This document shows positions 16,795 through 27,846 of a stretch of 35,221 nt of DNA, piece after piece. Where the stretch lies: the NCBI GenBank assembly GCA_937925925.1, contig CALANA010000226.1:1-35221 (forward strand), read 5' to 3'. Positions within the stretch are counted from its first letter, which is position 1. The number at the start of each line of letters is the position of its first letter. The notes under the pieces are model-generated. The model was not told where the DNA came from. It was given only the letters and a program-made list of their open reading frames with translations, and made no database searches. A program made the position numbers and the translations under genes. The DNA is from an uncultured Chloroflexales bacterium (GTDB taxonomy: Bacteria > Chloroflexota > Chloroflexia > Chloroflexales > Chloroflexaceae).

Positions 16795-19140
16795 TTAGTG
16801 TCCAAGCAATTGCTGCACCACTTCTAGCAAATTATCTTGATTAAACTGACTTTTTACAATATACGCCTGCGCTCCTACTTCTAATCCTTTGCGCCGATGC
16901 TCATCTGAGGCCAGACTGGTAATAATGACCACGGGCAGATCCAGCAATCCCAGTTCTTGCCGAATGCGTGCCGTGAGTTGAAAGCCATTCACCCGTGGCA
17001 TCTCCACATCACTAATCACCAGATCATACGCCTGGGTGCGCAATTTATCAAGTGCATCCAGCCCATCATAGGCAGCCGTAACCGTATACCCTGCTGACTG
17101 CAAAATACTGCGAATCAGCTCGCGTGTGGTGAACGAGTCATCGGCAATCAGCAGATGCGCACGGCGACGCTCATGGTTGATCGCCATCGGCGGGCCAGCC
17201 AGAGCCATACCGCGAGCGGTTTGCAAGAGTATGACGGGATTGAGTAACAGAACCAGTTGCCCATCACCCAGTTGTACCGCACCGCTGTAGCGGCGTCGCT
17301 GCTCAAACAACGCGCCCAGCGGCTTAACTACTGCCTCGCGTTCATCACACAGTTGATCAACGAGCAGACCGAGTTGGCGCTGTGTGTTGCCAATCAACAC
17401 AGCCGGTATGCGTTCGCGTTGCTGAAACGCGGGCGGTGACTCGATGTGCAACAGATCCGTCAGTTTGAGGAGGGGCAATGTCTGCTGTTTATACCACACC
17501 ATCGCCCGGCCTTCAATCGTACGAATATCCTGCTGATGCACCCAGATTGTACCACGACACCCTGTTGCGGGGAGTGCAAACATATGGGTGCCGGTTTTGA
17601 CTAACAAGATGCGCGTGGTCACCAGCGTGAGCGGTAGGGACAATGTAATCCGCGTACCCTGACCTGGCTGGGATTCAATACTAATCTGCCCGCCTAACTC
17701 GCCAATATTGGAGCGCACCACATCCATTCCCACCCCGCGCCCAGAAATATCGGTAATAATCGGGGTGGTGGTAAACCCGGGCAGGAAAATCAATTCCAAC
17801 GCTTCGGTATCGGAGAGCAGCGCGGCATGTTCGGCACTGATCAACCCCTTGCGTACCGCCACATCTCGTAACGCTGCTGGTTGCATCCCACGACCATCAT
17901 CGCTAATCTCGATACGTACTTCGCCACCATAGGCTTCAGCACTGACCCGAATTCGTCCCTGGGGTGATTTCCCTTCCGCCACGCGCGCATCAGGCATCTC
18001 AATGCCATGGTCAACTGCATTGCGAATGAGATGCAGCAGCGGATCGTTCAGCGCTTCCAACATTTTCCGATCCATTTCGGTCGTCTCACCCGCTATCTCC
18101 AGGGTGACCTCTTTGTGCATAGCGTGTGCCAGTTCGCGCACCGCACGCGGCAACGCGGCGAAAACCGTGGCAACGGGCAAGAGACGGGCCGCCATCACCT
18201 CCTGTTCCAGATCACCCACCAGTACTCCCTGCTGATTCGCCAGCAAGCTAAATTGATCGACCTGGCGGTTGAGCAACTGGGAGGTCTGGGCATCATTATT
18301 CAGCAAGGCCGCCAATCGATCATCAAGGATCTGGCGTTGAGTTGGTGAGAACCGGATCTGTTTTATCTCGGCTTCAAGGTCGAGTAAAGCTCGTTCCTGG
18401 TGCTGAATAAGTTTCGTCAGTTCATGCAGTGCTTGCACATGGGTCATCAGTACCTGCTGTCCCACCACCAGTTCGCCGGTCAGATTGATTAAGCGATCCA
18501 GACGATCAACGCGCACCCGAACCGTCTCACGATTGGTTTGACGCACCTGAAATCGAGCGGCTGAGTCAGCCTGGGTGGGTGCCAACGTGCCATTACCATC
18601 ATCAGCGTTTTCCTCCACCAGGAGCGTGCTGCCTGCTGATGTATGTTCTACCGCCGCCTCTGCTTGGTGTGCAACCGGTTGCTCGGTCACCTGAGCAGGT
18701 GTTGCAGACATGCGGGTTATCTCTGGTTGGGCTACGGTGGACGCAGCATCAGCCAGGTTTTGCTCCAAAGTGGCGATCAGTTGTTCCACATCAATACTGA
18801 CGGCGCGATTTTCCACGGCTGCCGCCGTCAGTTCCAAAATAGTGTCGCCGCCACGCAACAGATCATCGGCTAGCGAGCGATCAATCATCCGTTGTCCATT
18901 TCGGACGGTATCCAGGATATGCTCCATGGTATGTGCCAGACGGCCAATGTGTTCAAAGCCGAGCAAGCGCGCCGAGCCTTTGATCGTATGCATAGCCCGA
19001 AAAATAGCGTGAATCTGAGCGCGTGCATCGGCATCAGCCTGATCGGGCATACGTTCTAGCGCCAGCAGACCATCACTCAGGATGCGCACATTTTCGATTG
19101 CCTCTTCGCGAAACTGATTGTGAAACGTGGAGAGATCCAT
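16795..19140 (-). CDS. cheA: Hybrid CheA histidine kinase with C-terminal receiver
   Basis: This 781-residue protein is the autophosphorylating kinase of the array. In order it has an Hpt domain (about 1-105, phospho-His51 in AMHTIKGSARLLG), a variable linker, a dimerisation region (about 210-300), a GHKL ATPase domain (HLIRNAVDHGIE, DDGRGM, GRGVGMDVV), a CheW-like domain (about 500-640) and a receiver domain (about 655-780, DVEMPRVNGF with Lys in VKSQF). I see no clear P2 domain. Hybrid CheA-REC proteins are typical of Frz- and Pil-Chp-like systems. It starts 27 nt after the MCP stop, and the two belong to one operon. Confidence 0.96.
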   Translation of the reverse strand: MDLSTFHNQFREEAIENVRILSDGLLALERMPDQADADARAQIHAIFRAMHTIKGSARLLGFEHIGRLAHTMEHILDTVRNGQRMIDRSLADDLLRGGDTILELTAAAVENRAVSIDVEQLIATLEQNLADAASTVAQPEITRMSATPAQVTEQPVAHQAEAAVEHTSAGSTLLVEENADDGNGTLAPTQADSAARFQVRQTNRETVRVRVDRLDRLINLTGELVVGQQVLMTHVQALHELTKLIQHQERALLDLEAEIKQIRFSPTQRQILDDRLAALLNNDAQTSQLLNRQVDQFSLLANQQGVLVGDLEQEVMAARLLPVATVFAALPRAVRELAHAMHKEVTLEIAGETTEMDRKMLEALNDPLLHLIRNAVDHGIEMPDARVAEGKSPQGRIRVSAEAYGGEVRIEISDDGRGMQPAALRDVAVRKGLISAEHAALLSDTEALELIFLPGFTTTPIITDISGRGVGMDVVRSNIGELGGQISIESQPGQGTRITLSLPLTLVTTRILLVKTGTHMFALPATGCRGTIWVHQQDIRTIEGRAMVWYKQQTLPLLKLTDLLHIESPPAFQQRERIPAVLIGNTQRQLGLLVDQLCDEREAVVKPLGALFEQRRRYSGAVQLGDGQLVLLLNPVILLQTARGMALAGPPMAINHERRRAHLLIADDSFTTRELIRSILQSAGYTVTAAYDGLDALDKLRTQAYDLVISDVEMPRVNGFQLTARIRQELGLLDLPVVIITSLASDEHRRKGLEVGAQAYIVKSQFNQDNLLEVVQQLLGH

Positions 19141-19167
19141 ACGCGTTCGTTCGCTATCCTGTATGTA

Positions 19168-20649
19168 TTATCGGTGTGCAACCCCGTGCAACCGATCCGC
19201 AATGGCAGTCAACATGGCCGAAGACTCGGCCATTTGCTGCGCGCCAGCGGCTGACTGACGAGCAACTTCGGCAATCTCACGCATGGTCTCAACCACCTGT
19301 TCACTGGCACTCTGTTGTTGGGCCGTCGCCAACCCAATTTCAGCCGCACTCTGGGCAGTACGTTCGGCCATCATTACCACCATATCCATCACCTGCCCGG
19401 CACGATGCGCCAGTTCCACACCACGCTCAACTTCTTTGCCGCCCTCTTCGGCCGCCAGCACCGAGGCATTGGTGGCCTGGCGTATCTCGGCAATCACGCC
19501 TTTGACTTCTTTAGCTGCTGCCAGCGTGCGGTTGGCAAGGCTTTTGACTTCCGCAGCAACGACGGCAAAGCGTCGGCCGTGTTCACCCGCACCAGCCGCC
19601 TCAATCGCCGCATTCAACGCCAGCAAATGCGTTTCATCGGAAATATCATCAATCAGATCAATGATTTCCCCAATCTGTTGGGATCGCTCACCCAGGCTGA
19701 GGACGCGGGCGGCGATGTCCTGGACACGACTGCGAATACGTTCCATCGCCTGGATACTCTCATCCACGGCTCCCTGTCCATTACTGAGATTTTCGAGCGT
19801 TTGCTGTGCCGCCAGAGCGACATGTTCGGTCGTCTGCGCAATCTGGCGAGCGGTGCTGCCCAGTTCTTCGATCGTGGTACTGATCTGCGAGACGGCACTG
19901 GCCTGCTCGGTTGCGCCGCTGGCCTGCTGTTGCGAGGTGACTTGCAACTCGGCGGCAGCGGCTGAAAGCTCACTTCCCAGTTCCACTTGCTGAATATTTT
20001 TCTCCATTATCTGTTCGGTGCGTTCCAGTAACTCGTTGGCGCGATGATGCGACTCCAGCAGCGCATTGGTGAGATCACGGCTGGTAACCCAGGACAGCGT
20101 TGCCAGCACGGTGCCCGAGAGTAGGAAGACTGCCAGATAGATATAAATCGCCAGACCACCCAGGTCGATCGCTGGTCGAAAGCGGAAAAATTCTTGCGCA
20201 ATCACCAGGCTCATGTAACATACGGCAGCAAACAGGCCAACACGCATACTATCAGCACTCGCGCCAATAAAGCCCGCTGCCACAACCGGAATAAAAAAAC
20301 TGACCACAATCGGGCTGTCTGGCCCACCGAGCAGCGCCGCCGCTGGCGTCAGCACCAGAACCAATCCATAGAAAAAGAAGCGTCCGGCAACCAGGGTGCG
20401 GTTGCGCTGAATGAAAAACCGTGACACAGCCGTTGTTATCAGCGCAATCAACGTCATCCCAATCGTTATCTGTACCGCCTCAGATTCTATTAACTGCCAC
20501 CATTGTAACAGCAAGGTTATCAATAGCAGTACCAGGGCAACGGCCGCCATACTGGTGGTCATCCGGCGCAGTAACCGTGCATTATCGCGCAAAGTTGGGC
20601 GCTGATCAGTAGGCTCAAAATCAGGCAACCGACTCATTATATGTTCCAT
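19168..20649 (-). CDS. Methyl-accepting chemotaxis protein with membrane-embedded sensor region
   Basis: A 493-residue receptor. AGGGAG lies about 8 nt upstream of the ATG. After a short cytoplasmic N-terminus, residues about 30-190 contain about six hydrophobic helices with very short loops, so there is no large periplasmic ligand domain. No clear HAMP domain separates the membrane part from the signalling domain. The long coiled coil has the tip [30 protein letters not shown] split about a conserved hairpin, which binds CheA and CheW. Glutamine/glutamate-rich segments on both arms are candidate CheR/CheB sites. Sensing may involve the membrane itself, such as redox or proton-motive force, but no ligand can be read from the sequence. 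Confidence 0.95.
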   Translation of the reverse strand: MEHIMSRLPDFEPTDQRPTLRDNARLLRRMTTSMAAVALVLLLITLLLQWWQLIESEAVQITIGMTLIALITTAVSRFFIQRNRTLVAGRFFFYGLVLVLTPAAALLGGPDSPIVVSFFIPVVAAGFIGASADSMRVGLFAAVCYMSLVIAQEFFRFRPAIDLGGLAIYIYLAVFLLSGTVLATLSWVTSRDLTNALLESHHRANELLERTEQIMEKNIQQVELGSELSAAAAELQVTSQQQASGATEQASAVSQISTTIEELGSTARQIAQTTEHVALAAQQTLENLSNGQGAVDESIQAMERIRSRVQDIAARVLSLGERSQQIGEIIDLIDDISDETHLLALNAAIEAAGAGEHGRRFAVVAAEVKSLANRTLAAAKEVKGVIAEIRQATNASVLAAEEGGKEVERGVELAHRAGQVMDMVVMMAERTAQSAAEIGLATAQQQSASEQVVETMREIAEVARQSAAGAQQMAESSAMLTAIADRLHGVAHR

Positions 20650-20690
20650 CTCGACAAGCTCCCTACGACAGAATGAGATAACAGATACGC

Positions 20691-21143
20691 TTATCTATTC
20701 ATGTTTGAACCTGTAAGCATTGTATGCATACCCAACAACACATCTTGAGCGATCTGGCGCAGATCGAGTACCAGCAGTGGTATATCATCACACACCAACG
20801 CACCGAGTACCCAGGGACGTACCATACGGCGCGCCAGCAATGGAGACAGACGCTGCACGGTATCGAGATCCATCCCGACAAAATCCTCCAGCCGTTCCAC
20901 CAGAAGGGCCACACTGCGTCGACGTGTTGCTACAATTAACGCATGACGACGCGCATTACTGCGTATATCCAGCGGATCGAGCAGCGACCCTAATTCTTGA
21001 CACACCAATGTCCGCCCGCGTGTATCGGGCAGCTCCAGGTCAGCATTGCTACTGATCAGGCGTATCTCCGCAATCTGATCGCGCCGGACTACATAGCGGT
21101 GGCGCGTGGTAGACACGAATAGCAGCACGTTCGTCGTGGCCAT
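20691..21143 (-). CDS. CheW-like adaptor protein
   Basis: A 150-residue CheW-domain protein. It is weakly similar to the neighbouring CheW: the fold is suggested by [23 protein letters not shown] at the start, [13 protein letters not shown] in the middle and [10 protein letters not shown] near the end. A GGGAG site lies about 10 nt upstream of the ATG. It lies only 5 nt after the first cheW. Two CheW-like proteins in a cluster with one receptor suggest an array with two adaptor types or a specialised coupling protein. Confidence 0.85.
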   Translation of the reverse strand: MATTNVLLFVSTTRHRYVVRRDQIAEIRLISSNADLELPDTRGRTLVCQELGSLLDPLDIRSNARRHALIVATRRRSVALLVERLEDFVGMDLDTVQRLSPLLARRMVRPWVLGALVCDDIPLLVLDLRQIAQDVLLGMHTMLTGSNMNR

Positions 21144-21148
21144 ACGAT

Positions 21149-21619
21149 TTAATCTCCCGCTCGTAACGCGGCAATAATGGCTGACAGATCGATCAGTGCC
21201 AGCATCTGGTCATCGAAGCGGGCAAGGTTGGAAAGAAACCGCGCCCGTTGTGGATCAAGACCCACAGGCAAAGCTTCAAACGATGTCGGTGGCAACTCAA
21301 CCAGATCGAGTACGGTATCAACGAGCAAAGCCAGATCGACAGCATCGTGCTGGATCAGCACATAGCGCGTCGCCCGATCGGGCGGCGATTCTGGCAATCC
21401 GAGCAGCGGGTGTATATTCACCACGGGCATCACAAAACCACGCTGATTAATGATACCAGGCAACGCCGCTGGTGTACCAGGAACTGGCGTCACCGCCCGC
21501 CAGCGTGCTACACCACGCACGCTGGCACCAGGCACACCATAGATTTCATTGCCAAGCCGCAGCAAGAGATAGCTGGCTGGCCCCTGTACTTGTTCCGTGT
21601 TCATTGGTTCATCAGACAT
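21149..21619 (-). CDS. cheW: CheW chemotaxis coupling protein
   Basis: A 156-residue protein with the CheW fold: YLLLRLGNEIYGVPGASVRGVAR, then PALPGIINQRGFVMPVVNI and DLALLVDTVLDLVELP. CheW links receptor tips to CheA in the array. It is the first gene of the minus-strand cluster and has a 5-nt gap to the second cheW-like gene. An ATTGTA (minus-strand TACAAT -10) lies at 21656-21661, about 40 nt upstream, but no good -35 box is seen. Confidence 0.92.
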   Translation of the reverse strand: MSDEPMNTEQVQGPASYLLLRLGNEIYGVPGASVRGVARWRAVTPVPGTPAALPGIINQRGFVMPVVNIHPLLGLPESPPDRATRYVLIQHDAVDLALLVDTVLDLVELPPTSFEALPVGLDPQRARFLSNLARFDDQMLALIDLSAIIAALRAGD

Positions 21620-21655
21620 ACGTTGTGCCAGCAGATCAATCTGTGTTTACTATCT

Positions 21656-21661
21656 ATTGTA
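21656..21661 (-). promoter_or_regulatory. Possible -10 box of the chemosensory operon
   Basis: TACAAT on the minus strand lies about 37 nt upstream of cheW. The -35 region is poor, so the site is uncertain. Confidence 0.3.
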
Positions 21662-22177
21662 GAATGGCACTGCTTTAACATTTTGATTATCAGTCACACC
21701 CGGCAGTTCAACAACGATGCCCCGCCGCAATATGTGCCTTGCAGCATACTATGAAATACCGTCTGTGGTCAAGCACTTTAGATGGTACTCGAGGTAGATT
21801 TTGTTCCAGTACTATTGATGGATCTCCAATACTACATGTACCTACCAGGGTCTATCGTATATGTGGTATCGCATATGATGGTGAGACTGTATCGGTGATT
21901 GGAGTGCGTTGGAGGATGCAGATGATCGATTACGATCCAGAATAGTACGATGCTGGATCGAGTACTTTATCCTCCAGACACAGAATGTGGCAGCATGGTT
22001 GCTTGCTGGGGTGAGCCGAGCCTGGCTTATGCTCTAACGCTAATCGTGGTTCGACGGAAGCAGGAACACCGAGTGACCATGGAACACGGAACACGACCCC
22101 GGCTCACGTCGGGACTCCAATGAACCATTGGGATAGGCGTACTCTATACGCTCGTTCAGAGTATACTGTTCAGCCTC

Positions 22178-22276
22178 GGGAGAACGCGCACGGCTGGGAG
22201 CGCGTTCTCCCGCCCGCCGTCGCGCAGGCGCAGGCACGCTGCCCGCGCTCCCAGGCGCACCATGAACGCTGACGAC
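22178..22276. repeat. Hairpin and GC-rich repeat upstream of ino1
   Basis: A perfect 12-bp stem (GGGAGAACGCGC at 22178-22189 with its complement at 22200-22211) is followed by a 44-nt block at 22233-22276 that is identical to 28079-28122 upstream of lgt. The block contains one unit of the tandem array at 27847-28110. The remainder of the gene-free stretch 21620-22319 shows no convincing gene; a 68-codon frame at 21739-21945 has no support. Confidence 0.7.
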
Positions 22277-22319
22277 CGAGCTTCCCCCCAAATGGGAACA
22301 GGTACCGTTCAGACGCTGC

Positions 22320-22348
22320 TTTACAAAACAGCGTAAACGCAGTACAAT
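22320..22348 (+). promoter_or_regulatory. Predicted ino1 promoter
   Basis: TTTACA (22320-22325) and TACAAT (22343-22348) have a 17-nt spacer. The predicted transcript start is near 22355, about 60 nt before the GTG start of ino1. The promoter sits at the same distance from the 44-nt repeat block as the lgt promoter does. Confidence 0.65.
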
Positions 22349-22415
22349 AGCACGTCTGAGCGCTTCATAAAGCCTTAAAATGCTTTATACTATAATCGGA
22401 AAGGGTCGTGGTACT

Positions 22416-23504
22416 GTGAGTCAAAACATTCGTGTGGCTATCATTGGCATTGGGAATTGTGCCTCGGCGTTAGTGCAGGGAGTGGAATATTATAAACATG
22501 CCAACCCGGACGCCCGTGTTCCCGGTCTTATGCACATCAACCTGGGTGGCTATCATATTGGCGACATTCAGTTTTCGGCTGCTTTTGATATTGCCGATAA
22601 TAAAGTTGATACCGATCTGTCCGAGGCCATTTTTGCCACACCGAACAACACCTATGTCTTTACCAGAGTGCCGCACCTGGACGTCCCCGTATCACGGGGA
22701 ATGACCCATGATGGGTTGGGGAAATACTTGCAAACGATTATTCGGAAAGCCAGCCGCGATACTGATGATATTGTCAAGATCTTACGCGAGAGCGGTACCG
22801 ATATCGTGGTGTCGTTTTTACCCGTGGGAAGTGAGATGGCAACCAAGTGGTATGTCGAGCAAATCCTGGAGGCGGGCTGTGCGTTTATCAACTGTATTCC
22901 AGTCTTTATCGCCAGCCAGGAGTACTGGCGGCGGCGCTTTGAGGAACGCGGGTTGCCCCTTATTGGCGATGACATTAAGAGCCAGGTGGGGGCCACTATT
23001 ACTCATCGTGTTTTGACCACCCTGTTTCAGGAACGCGGGGTACATCTGGATCGTACCTACCAACTCAACTTTGGTGGCAATACTGATTTTTTCAACATGT
23101 TAGAAAAAGAGCGATTAGAAAGTAAAAAGATCAGCAAAACTAATGCTGTGACGAGCCAACTCGACTATGATCTGGGGGATCAGAATGTTCATGTTGGGCC
23201 GAGTGACTATGTACCCTGGCTTGGCGATCGTAAATGGTGCTATATTCGTATGGAAGGTACCACTTTTGGTGATGTGCCACTCAATCTTGAACTAAAGCTT
23301 GAGGTATGGGACTCACCCAACTCGGCCGGGGTCGTGATTGATGCGATTCGGTGCGCCAAACTGGCGCTTGACCGCAAGATCGGTGGTGCCCTGACCGGCC
23401 CCAGTGCCTATTTTATGAAGACACCGCCCCACCAGTATACCGACAACGAAGCCCGCCTGCTGACCGAAGCTTTTATTCGCGGTGAAGAGCGCAACGAATG
23501 CTAG
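22416..23504 (+). CDS. ino1: Inositol-3-phosphate synthase
   Basis: The enzyme converts glucose 6-phosphate to inositol 3-phosphate with bound NAD, the first step to inositol lipids and soluble inositol compounds. The protein of about 362 residues has the short form seen in actinobacteria and archaea. The Rossmann motif is [16 protein letters not shown] at the N-terminus. [18 protein letters not shown] and the catalytic-domain stretch around [13 protein letters not shown] are family signatures. The GTG at 22416 puts the Rossmann motif at the expected place; ATG at 22380 would add 12 residues without a clear ribosome site. A GT2 glycosyltransferase follows 76 nt later, so inositol phosphate may feed a glycolipid; this is inference. 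Confidence 0.93.
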   Translation: MSQNIRVAIIGIGNCASALVQGVEYYKHANPDARVPGLMHINLGGYHIGDIQFSAAFDIADNKVDTDLSEAIFATPNNTYVFTRVPHLDVPVSRGMTHDGLGKYLQTIIRKASRDTDDIVKILRESGTDIVVSFLPVGSEMATKWYVEQILEAGCAFINCIPVFIASQEYWRRRFEERGLPLIGDDIKSQVGATITHRVLTTLFQERGVHLDRTYQLNFGGNTDFFNMLEKERLESKKISKTNAVTSQLDYDLGDQNVHVGPSDYVPWLGDRKWCYIRMEGTTFGDVPLNLELKLEVWDSPNSAGVVIDAIRCAKLALDRKIGGALTGPSAYFMKTPPHQYTDNEARLLTEAFIRGEERNEC

Positions 23505-23527
23505 ATCTCGTTAACAGCACAAACAAG

Positions 23528-23553
23528 GTTGCCCGGGCGATCCTGGGCAACCA
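23528..23553 (+). repeat. Intercistronic hairpin between ino1 and the GT2 gene
   Basis: GGTTGCCC pairs with GGGCAACC around a 10-nt loop, with further partial pairing inside. It lacks a T-run and may stabilise or attenuate the mRNA between the two genes. Confidence 0.45.
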
Positions 23554-23580
23554 GCATCTCGTTGGAGAAGCAAAGGTGAT

Positions 23581-24750
23581 ATGAAACTCATTATTCAGAT
23601 ACCTGTCCTCAATGAACAGGATTCGATTGCGGACGTCATTGCAGACATCCCCAGACATATTCCAGGTATAGACGAGATTGCTATCTTGATCGTTGATGAT
23701 GGTTCTACCGATGACACTGTTGCTATCGCACGTGCCCACGGCGCACACCAGGTGGTACAACATACAGGCAACAAAGGATTGGCCGCCGCTTTCCAGACTG
23801 GTATCGATACAGCACTGGCGCTCGGTGCCGATATTATTGTCAATACCGATGGCGATCATCAATATCCTGGCAGCGAGATTCCGCGCCTGATCGCGCCTAT
23901 TCTGAGCGGTAAAGCCGATTATGTCATTGGTGATCGCCAGGTACAGACGATTCGTCACTTTTCGCTCCTGAAGCGCGTTTTGCAGCATGTCGGCAGTTGC
24001 GTCGTACGTTGGGCCTCTGAAACGAATGTCCCTGATACCGTCAGTGGCTTTCGCGCCCTCTCACGTGAGGCAGCGTTGCGTACCTTTGTCACCACGGAAT
24101 TCTCGTACACCGTTGAGAATCTGATTCAGGCGGGAAAACGACGCCTGGTAGTGACCACCGTTCCGATCCGCACCAACCCGGTGAAGCGTCCGTCCAAGCT
24201 GCATCGCGGCAACTGGCATTTTATCAAACAGCAGGGGGCAATTATCGCCCGTACATATGCCACCTATGAGCCACTGAAGACCTTCAGCTACATTGCCGGT
24301 CTGTTTTTTCTTTGTGGGGCCGGATTGTTGTTACGGGCTGGATATATCTTTATTGGTCGCCGGGCCGGATGGTTTGGTGACGCCTCGCCGACCAACCAGC
24401 AGGCCTTGCTCGTTGGTGGCATTCTGGTAGTGATGGCTTTTGTAGCCTTTTTGATCGGTTTGCTGGCTGACCGGGTGGGGGGGGTGCGCCATCTTCAGGA
24501 GGAGATACTGTATCGGATTCGGGCGATGGATCTGGCCCATACCCAGTGGCAGCGTTCAATCATCACCCGTATTGAACAGTTGGAACAGATGGCCGAGGGA
24601 GCAGAGCGCCAGACGACTGCCCCATCTGGCCTCTTCACCTATGCCAATACCGAAGAACAACAACGCCAGCTTGCATCGCGCCTGGAGCGATTAGAGCAAG
24701 CCATGGGGAGCAATCCGCTGCTGCATCACGCTGGCGAACAAGATGTATAA
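23581..24750 (+). CDS. Family 2 glycosyltransferase with two membrane helices and C-terminal coiled coil
   Basis: A 389-residue protein. An AAAGGTGAT site lies just before the ATG. Residues about 1-225 form a GT-A domain of the dolichyl-phosphate mannose synthase/ polyprenyl-phosphate type, with IPVLNEQDSIADVI, VDDGSTDDT and the DxD-like motif NTDGDHQYPGSE. Two hydrophobic helices follow (about 240-260 and 278-302), then a helical Gln/Glu-rich tail to the end. Such enzymes transfer a sugar from a nucleotide donor to a lipid carrier at the cytoplasmic membrane face. Its donor cannot be read from the sequence; GDP-mannose is a guess supported by gmd nearby on the other strand. It follows ino1 in the same direction. 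Confidence 0.9.
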   Translation: MKLIIQIPVLNEQDSIADVIADIPRHIPGIDEIAILIVDDGSTDDTVAIARAHGAHQVVQHTGNKGLAAAFQTGIDTALALGADIIVNTDGDHQYPGSEIPRLIAPILSGKADYVIGDRQVQTIRHFSLLKRVLQHVGSCVVRWASETNVPDTVSGFRALSREAALRTFVTTEFSYTVENLIQAGKRRLVVTTVPIRTNPVKRPSKLHRGNWHFIKQQGAIIARTYATYEPLKTFSYIAGLFFLCGAGLLLRAGYIFIGRRAGWFGDASPTNQQALLVGGILVVMAFVAFLIGLLADRVGGVRHLQEEILYRIRAMDLAHTQWQRSIITRIEQLEQMAEGAERQTTAPSGLFTYANTEEQQRQLASRLERLEQAMGSNPLLHHAGEQDV

Positions 24751-24776
24751 ACCGTGAGCTGCAATGCCAGGCTATC

Positions 24777-24820
24777 AAAAAGCGGAGCCAGTAGCTCGAC
24801 AGGTGCTATCTGCTCCGCTT
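24777..24820 (-). terminator. Rho-independent terminator, minus strand (possibly bidirectional)
   Basis: A perfect 9-bp stem AAGCGGAGC / GCTCCGCTT (24780-24788 with 24812-24820) is followed on the minus strand by a T5 run (24777-24781). It lies 35 nt after the stop of the 75-residue gene and also between two convergent transcription units. Confidence 0.75.
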
Positions 24821-24854
24821 ATGGGGCATAGACCCGGAGAATAGGCTCACACAC

Positions 24855-26149
<1,295 letters not shown>

Positions 26150-26236
26150 TCAACAACCATCAAACCCTCGGAATCTGTTCACTCAAGTCTACCAGATAGA
26201 CCAGCACCGACTGCTGCACCATTAGTTTGAGCATGA

Positions 26237-26271
26237 GCCACCTGCTAGAGACTGGACACCAGGCAGGTGGC
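26237..26271 (-). terminator. Stem-loop after sucC
   Basis: A perfect 9-bp stem GCCACCTGC / GCAGGTGGC with an inner CTGG/CCAG hairpin lies 18 nt downstream of the sucC stop. No U-tract follows, so it may be a weak or Rho-assisted terminator. Confidence 0.45.
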
Positions 26272-26288
26272 TGCACATATCTGCCAGT

Positions 26289-27431
26289 TTAGACCTGCCC
26301 GCGCGCAGCAGCCACTGCCTTCTGCGCACCTTCACCCAGGGTCGCGGCCGGAATAAGGGTTGACTGCGCGAGAATAGCACGTCCAGCTTCCTCATTTGTA
26401 CCGACTAGACGGGCAACCATGGGCACATTAGTCTGAACTTCTTCTAAAGCGGCCACAATACCTTTAGCTACTTCATCGACACGGGTAATGCCTCCGAAAA
26501 TATTAAACAGCACCGCCTTCACGTTCGGGTCGCCTAGAATGATCTGCAATGCAGCTTTCACCTTATCCTTATTGGCCCCACCGCCAATGTCCAGGAAATT
26601 CGCCGGCTCACCACCATACAGCTTGATCACGTCCATGGTTGCCATAGCCAACCCAGCTCCATTGACCATACAGCCAATATCGCCATCAAGCTTAATAAAC
26701 GTCAGCCCGGCCTCGCGTGCGCGTTGCTCGGCTTCTGGCTCATCGGACGCATCACGCAGCGCTTCAAGGTCGGGATGGCGGATCAAGCCACTATCATCAA
26801 GCAAAATCTTCGAGTCGAGCGCTTGCAAGTTGCCATCTTCACGAATAACTAGCGGATTAATCTCTACCAGCGACGCATCGGATTCGACAAAGGCGCGGTA
26901 GAGCGCGGTTGCAATCTGGGTAAACTGACGCGCTTGCTTGCCGTCAGTCAAACCAATAGCAAAGGCCAGTTGGCGGGCTTGATAATCCATAAGCCCCAGT
27001 TGAGGATGCGCCGGAATCTTAATAATCGCATTGGGGTTGGTACGAGCGACTTCTTCAATCTCCACGCCACCCTCAGAGGAGGCGATCATCATCACCCGTT
27101 TGGTGCTACGATCAAGAATGGCGCTGACATAAATTTCCTTCTGATAGGTAATAGCCTCGGCCACCAGCACTTTCTCAACCGTAAGCCCCTTAATGTCCAT
27201 CCCCAGAATCTGACCAGCGGCCGCCTCGGCTTCATCAGGGGTGCTGGCGAGCTTCACACCACCGGCCTTACCGCGTCCACCCACAAAAACCTGCGCTTTG
27301 ACTACTACCTTCCCGCCAATCTCCTCGGCAATCCGTCGTGCTTCTGCGGCCGTTGCGGCCACACCGCCTCCTGTTACTGGCACCCCATAGCGAGCAAGCA
27401 AATCACGCGCTTGATATTCGTGTAGCTTCAT
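26289..27431 (-). CDS. sucC: Succinyl-CoA ligase (ADP-forming) beta subunit
   Basis: SucC is the ATP-grasp subunit of succinyl-CoA synthetase (TCA cycle, substrate-level phosphorylation). The 380-residue protein has the start [18 protein letters not shown], the ATP-grasp loop [23 protein letters not shown], and [14 protein letters not shown]. The ATG at 27431 has AGGAG 10 nt upstream; the frame extends to 27530 but the extra part lies in the leader. The alpha subunit gene sucD is not adjacent, which is unusual because sucCD is normally an operon. A malate-CoA ligase beta subunit (mtkA) is related and cannot be fully excluded. A stem-loop follows the stop codon. Confidence 0.93.
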   Translation of the reverse strand: MKLHEYQARDLLARYGVPVTGGGVAATAAEARRIAEEIGGKVVVKAQVFVGGRGKAGGVKLASTPDEAEAAAGQILGMDIKGLTVEKVLVAEAITYQKEIYVSAILDRSTKRVMMIASSEGGVEIEEVARTNPNAIIKIPAHPQLGLMDYQARQLAFAIGLTDGKQARQFTQIATALYRAFVESDASLVEINPLVIREDGNLQALDSKILLDDSGLIRHPDLEALRDASDEPEAEQRAREAGLTFIKLDGDIGCMVNGAGLAMATMDVIKLYGGEPANFLDIGGGANKDKVKAALQIILGDPNVKAVLFNIFGGITRVDEVAKGIVAALEEVQTNVPMVARLVGTNEEAGRAILAQSTLIPAATLGEGAQKAVAAARGQV

Positions 27432-27607
27432 GTATTCGGCACTCCTGAACAAAACCCTTGACACCAGCACGATATATAAAAATAAAGCACCCGGAAGAGG
27501 TGCAGGCACAGAGAAACAGGGTTTTACCACCCTTTCATGACGCAGCAGTAGCGCACTCTAATGTCTAGTTTCTTGTGCAACTTTCTACGTGGATGCTTTC
27601 TAAGCCC

Positions 27608-27637
27608 ATAGTAGCATATGACTGGCTATCCTGTCAA
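27608..27637 (-). promoter_or_regulatory. Predicted sucC promoter
   Basis: On the minus strand a perfect TTGACA (27632-27637) is followed after 18 nt by TACTAT (27608-27613), preceded by TG as an extended -10. The leader to sucC is about 170 nt. It contains a short stem (GCACC...GGTGC) followed by TTTATTTTT near 27474-27497, which resembles a weak attenuator. Confidence 0.7.
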
Positions 27638-27846
27638 CTTTTATCGACACCCATGCTGCTCTGGCAGCACCCGGCGATGCAGGTAATCGTGCTGCGGTCA
27701 ACCATGTGCTCATGTGTACCTGGAGGTGGCATTCTGTCAGATTTGTAACCTCCGTCAGATGGTGATGAGTTCTGGTTTCGCAGCGGTGTGCATCCAAAAA
27801 TATCTTTTACAATTCGTGGTGTCGTGTTAGTACCTGTTCACCCTCA

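Noticed and set aside
21739-21945. Plus-strand 68-codon frame upstream of ino1
   Set aside because: No ribosome site, no recognisable motif, low-complexity SSTxDG echoes only.
26289-27431. Malate-CoA ligase beta subunit (mtkA)
   Set aside because: Motifs and length fit SucC equally or better and no mtkB or malyl-CoA lyase gene is adjacent; kept only as an alternative.
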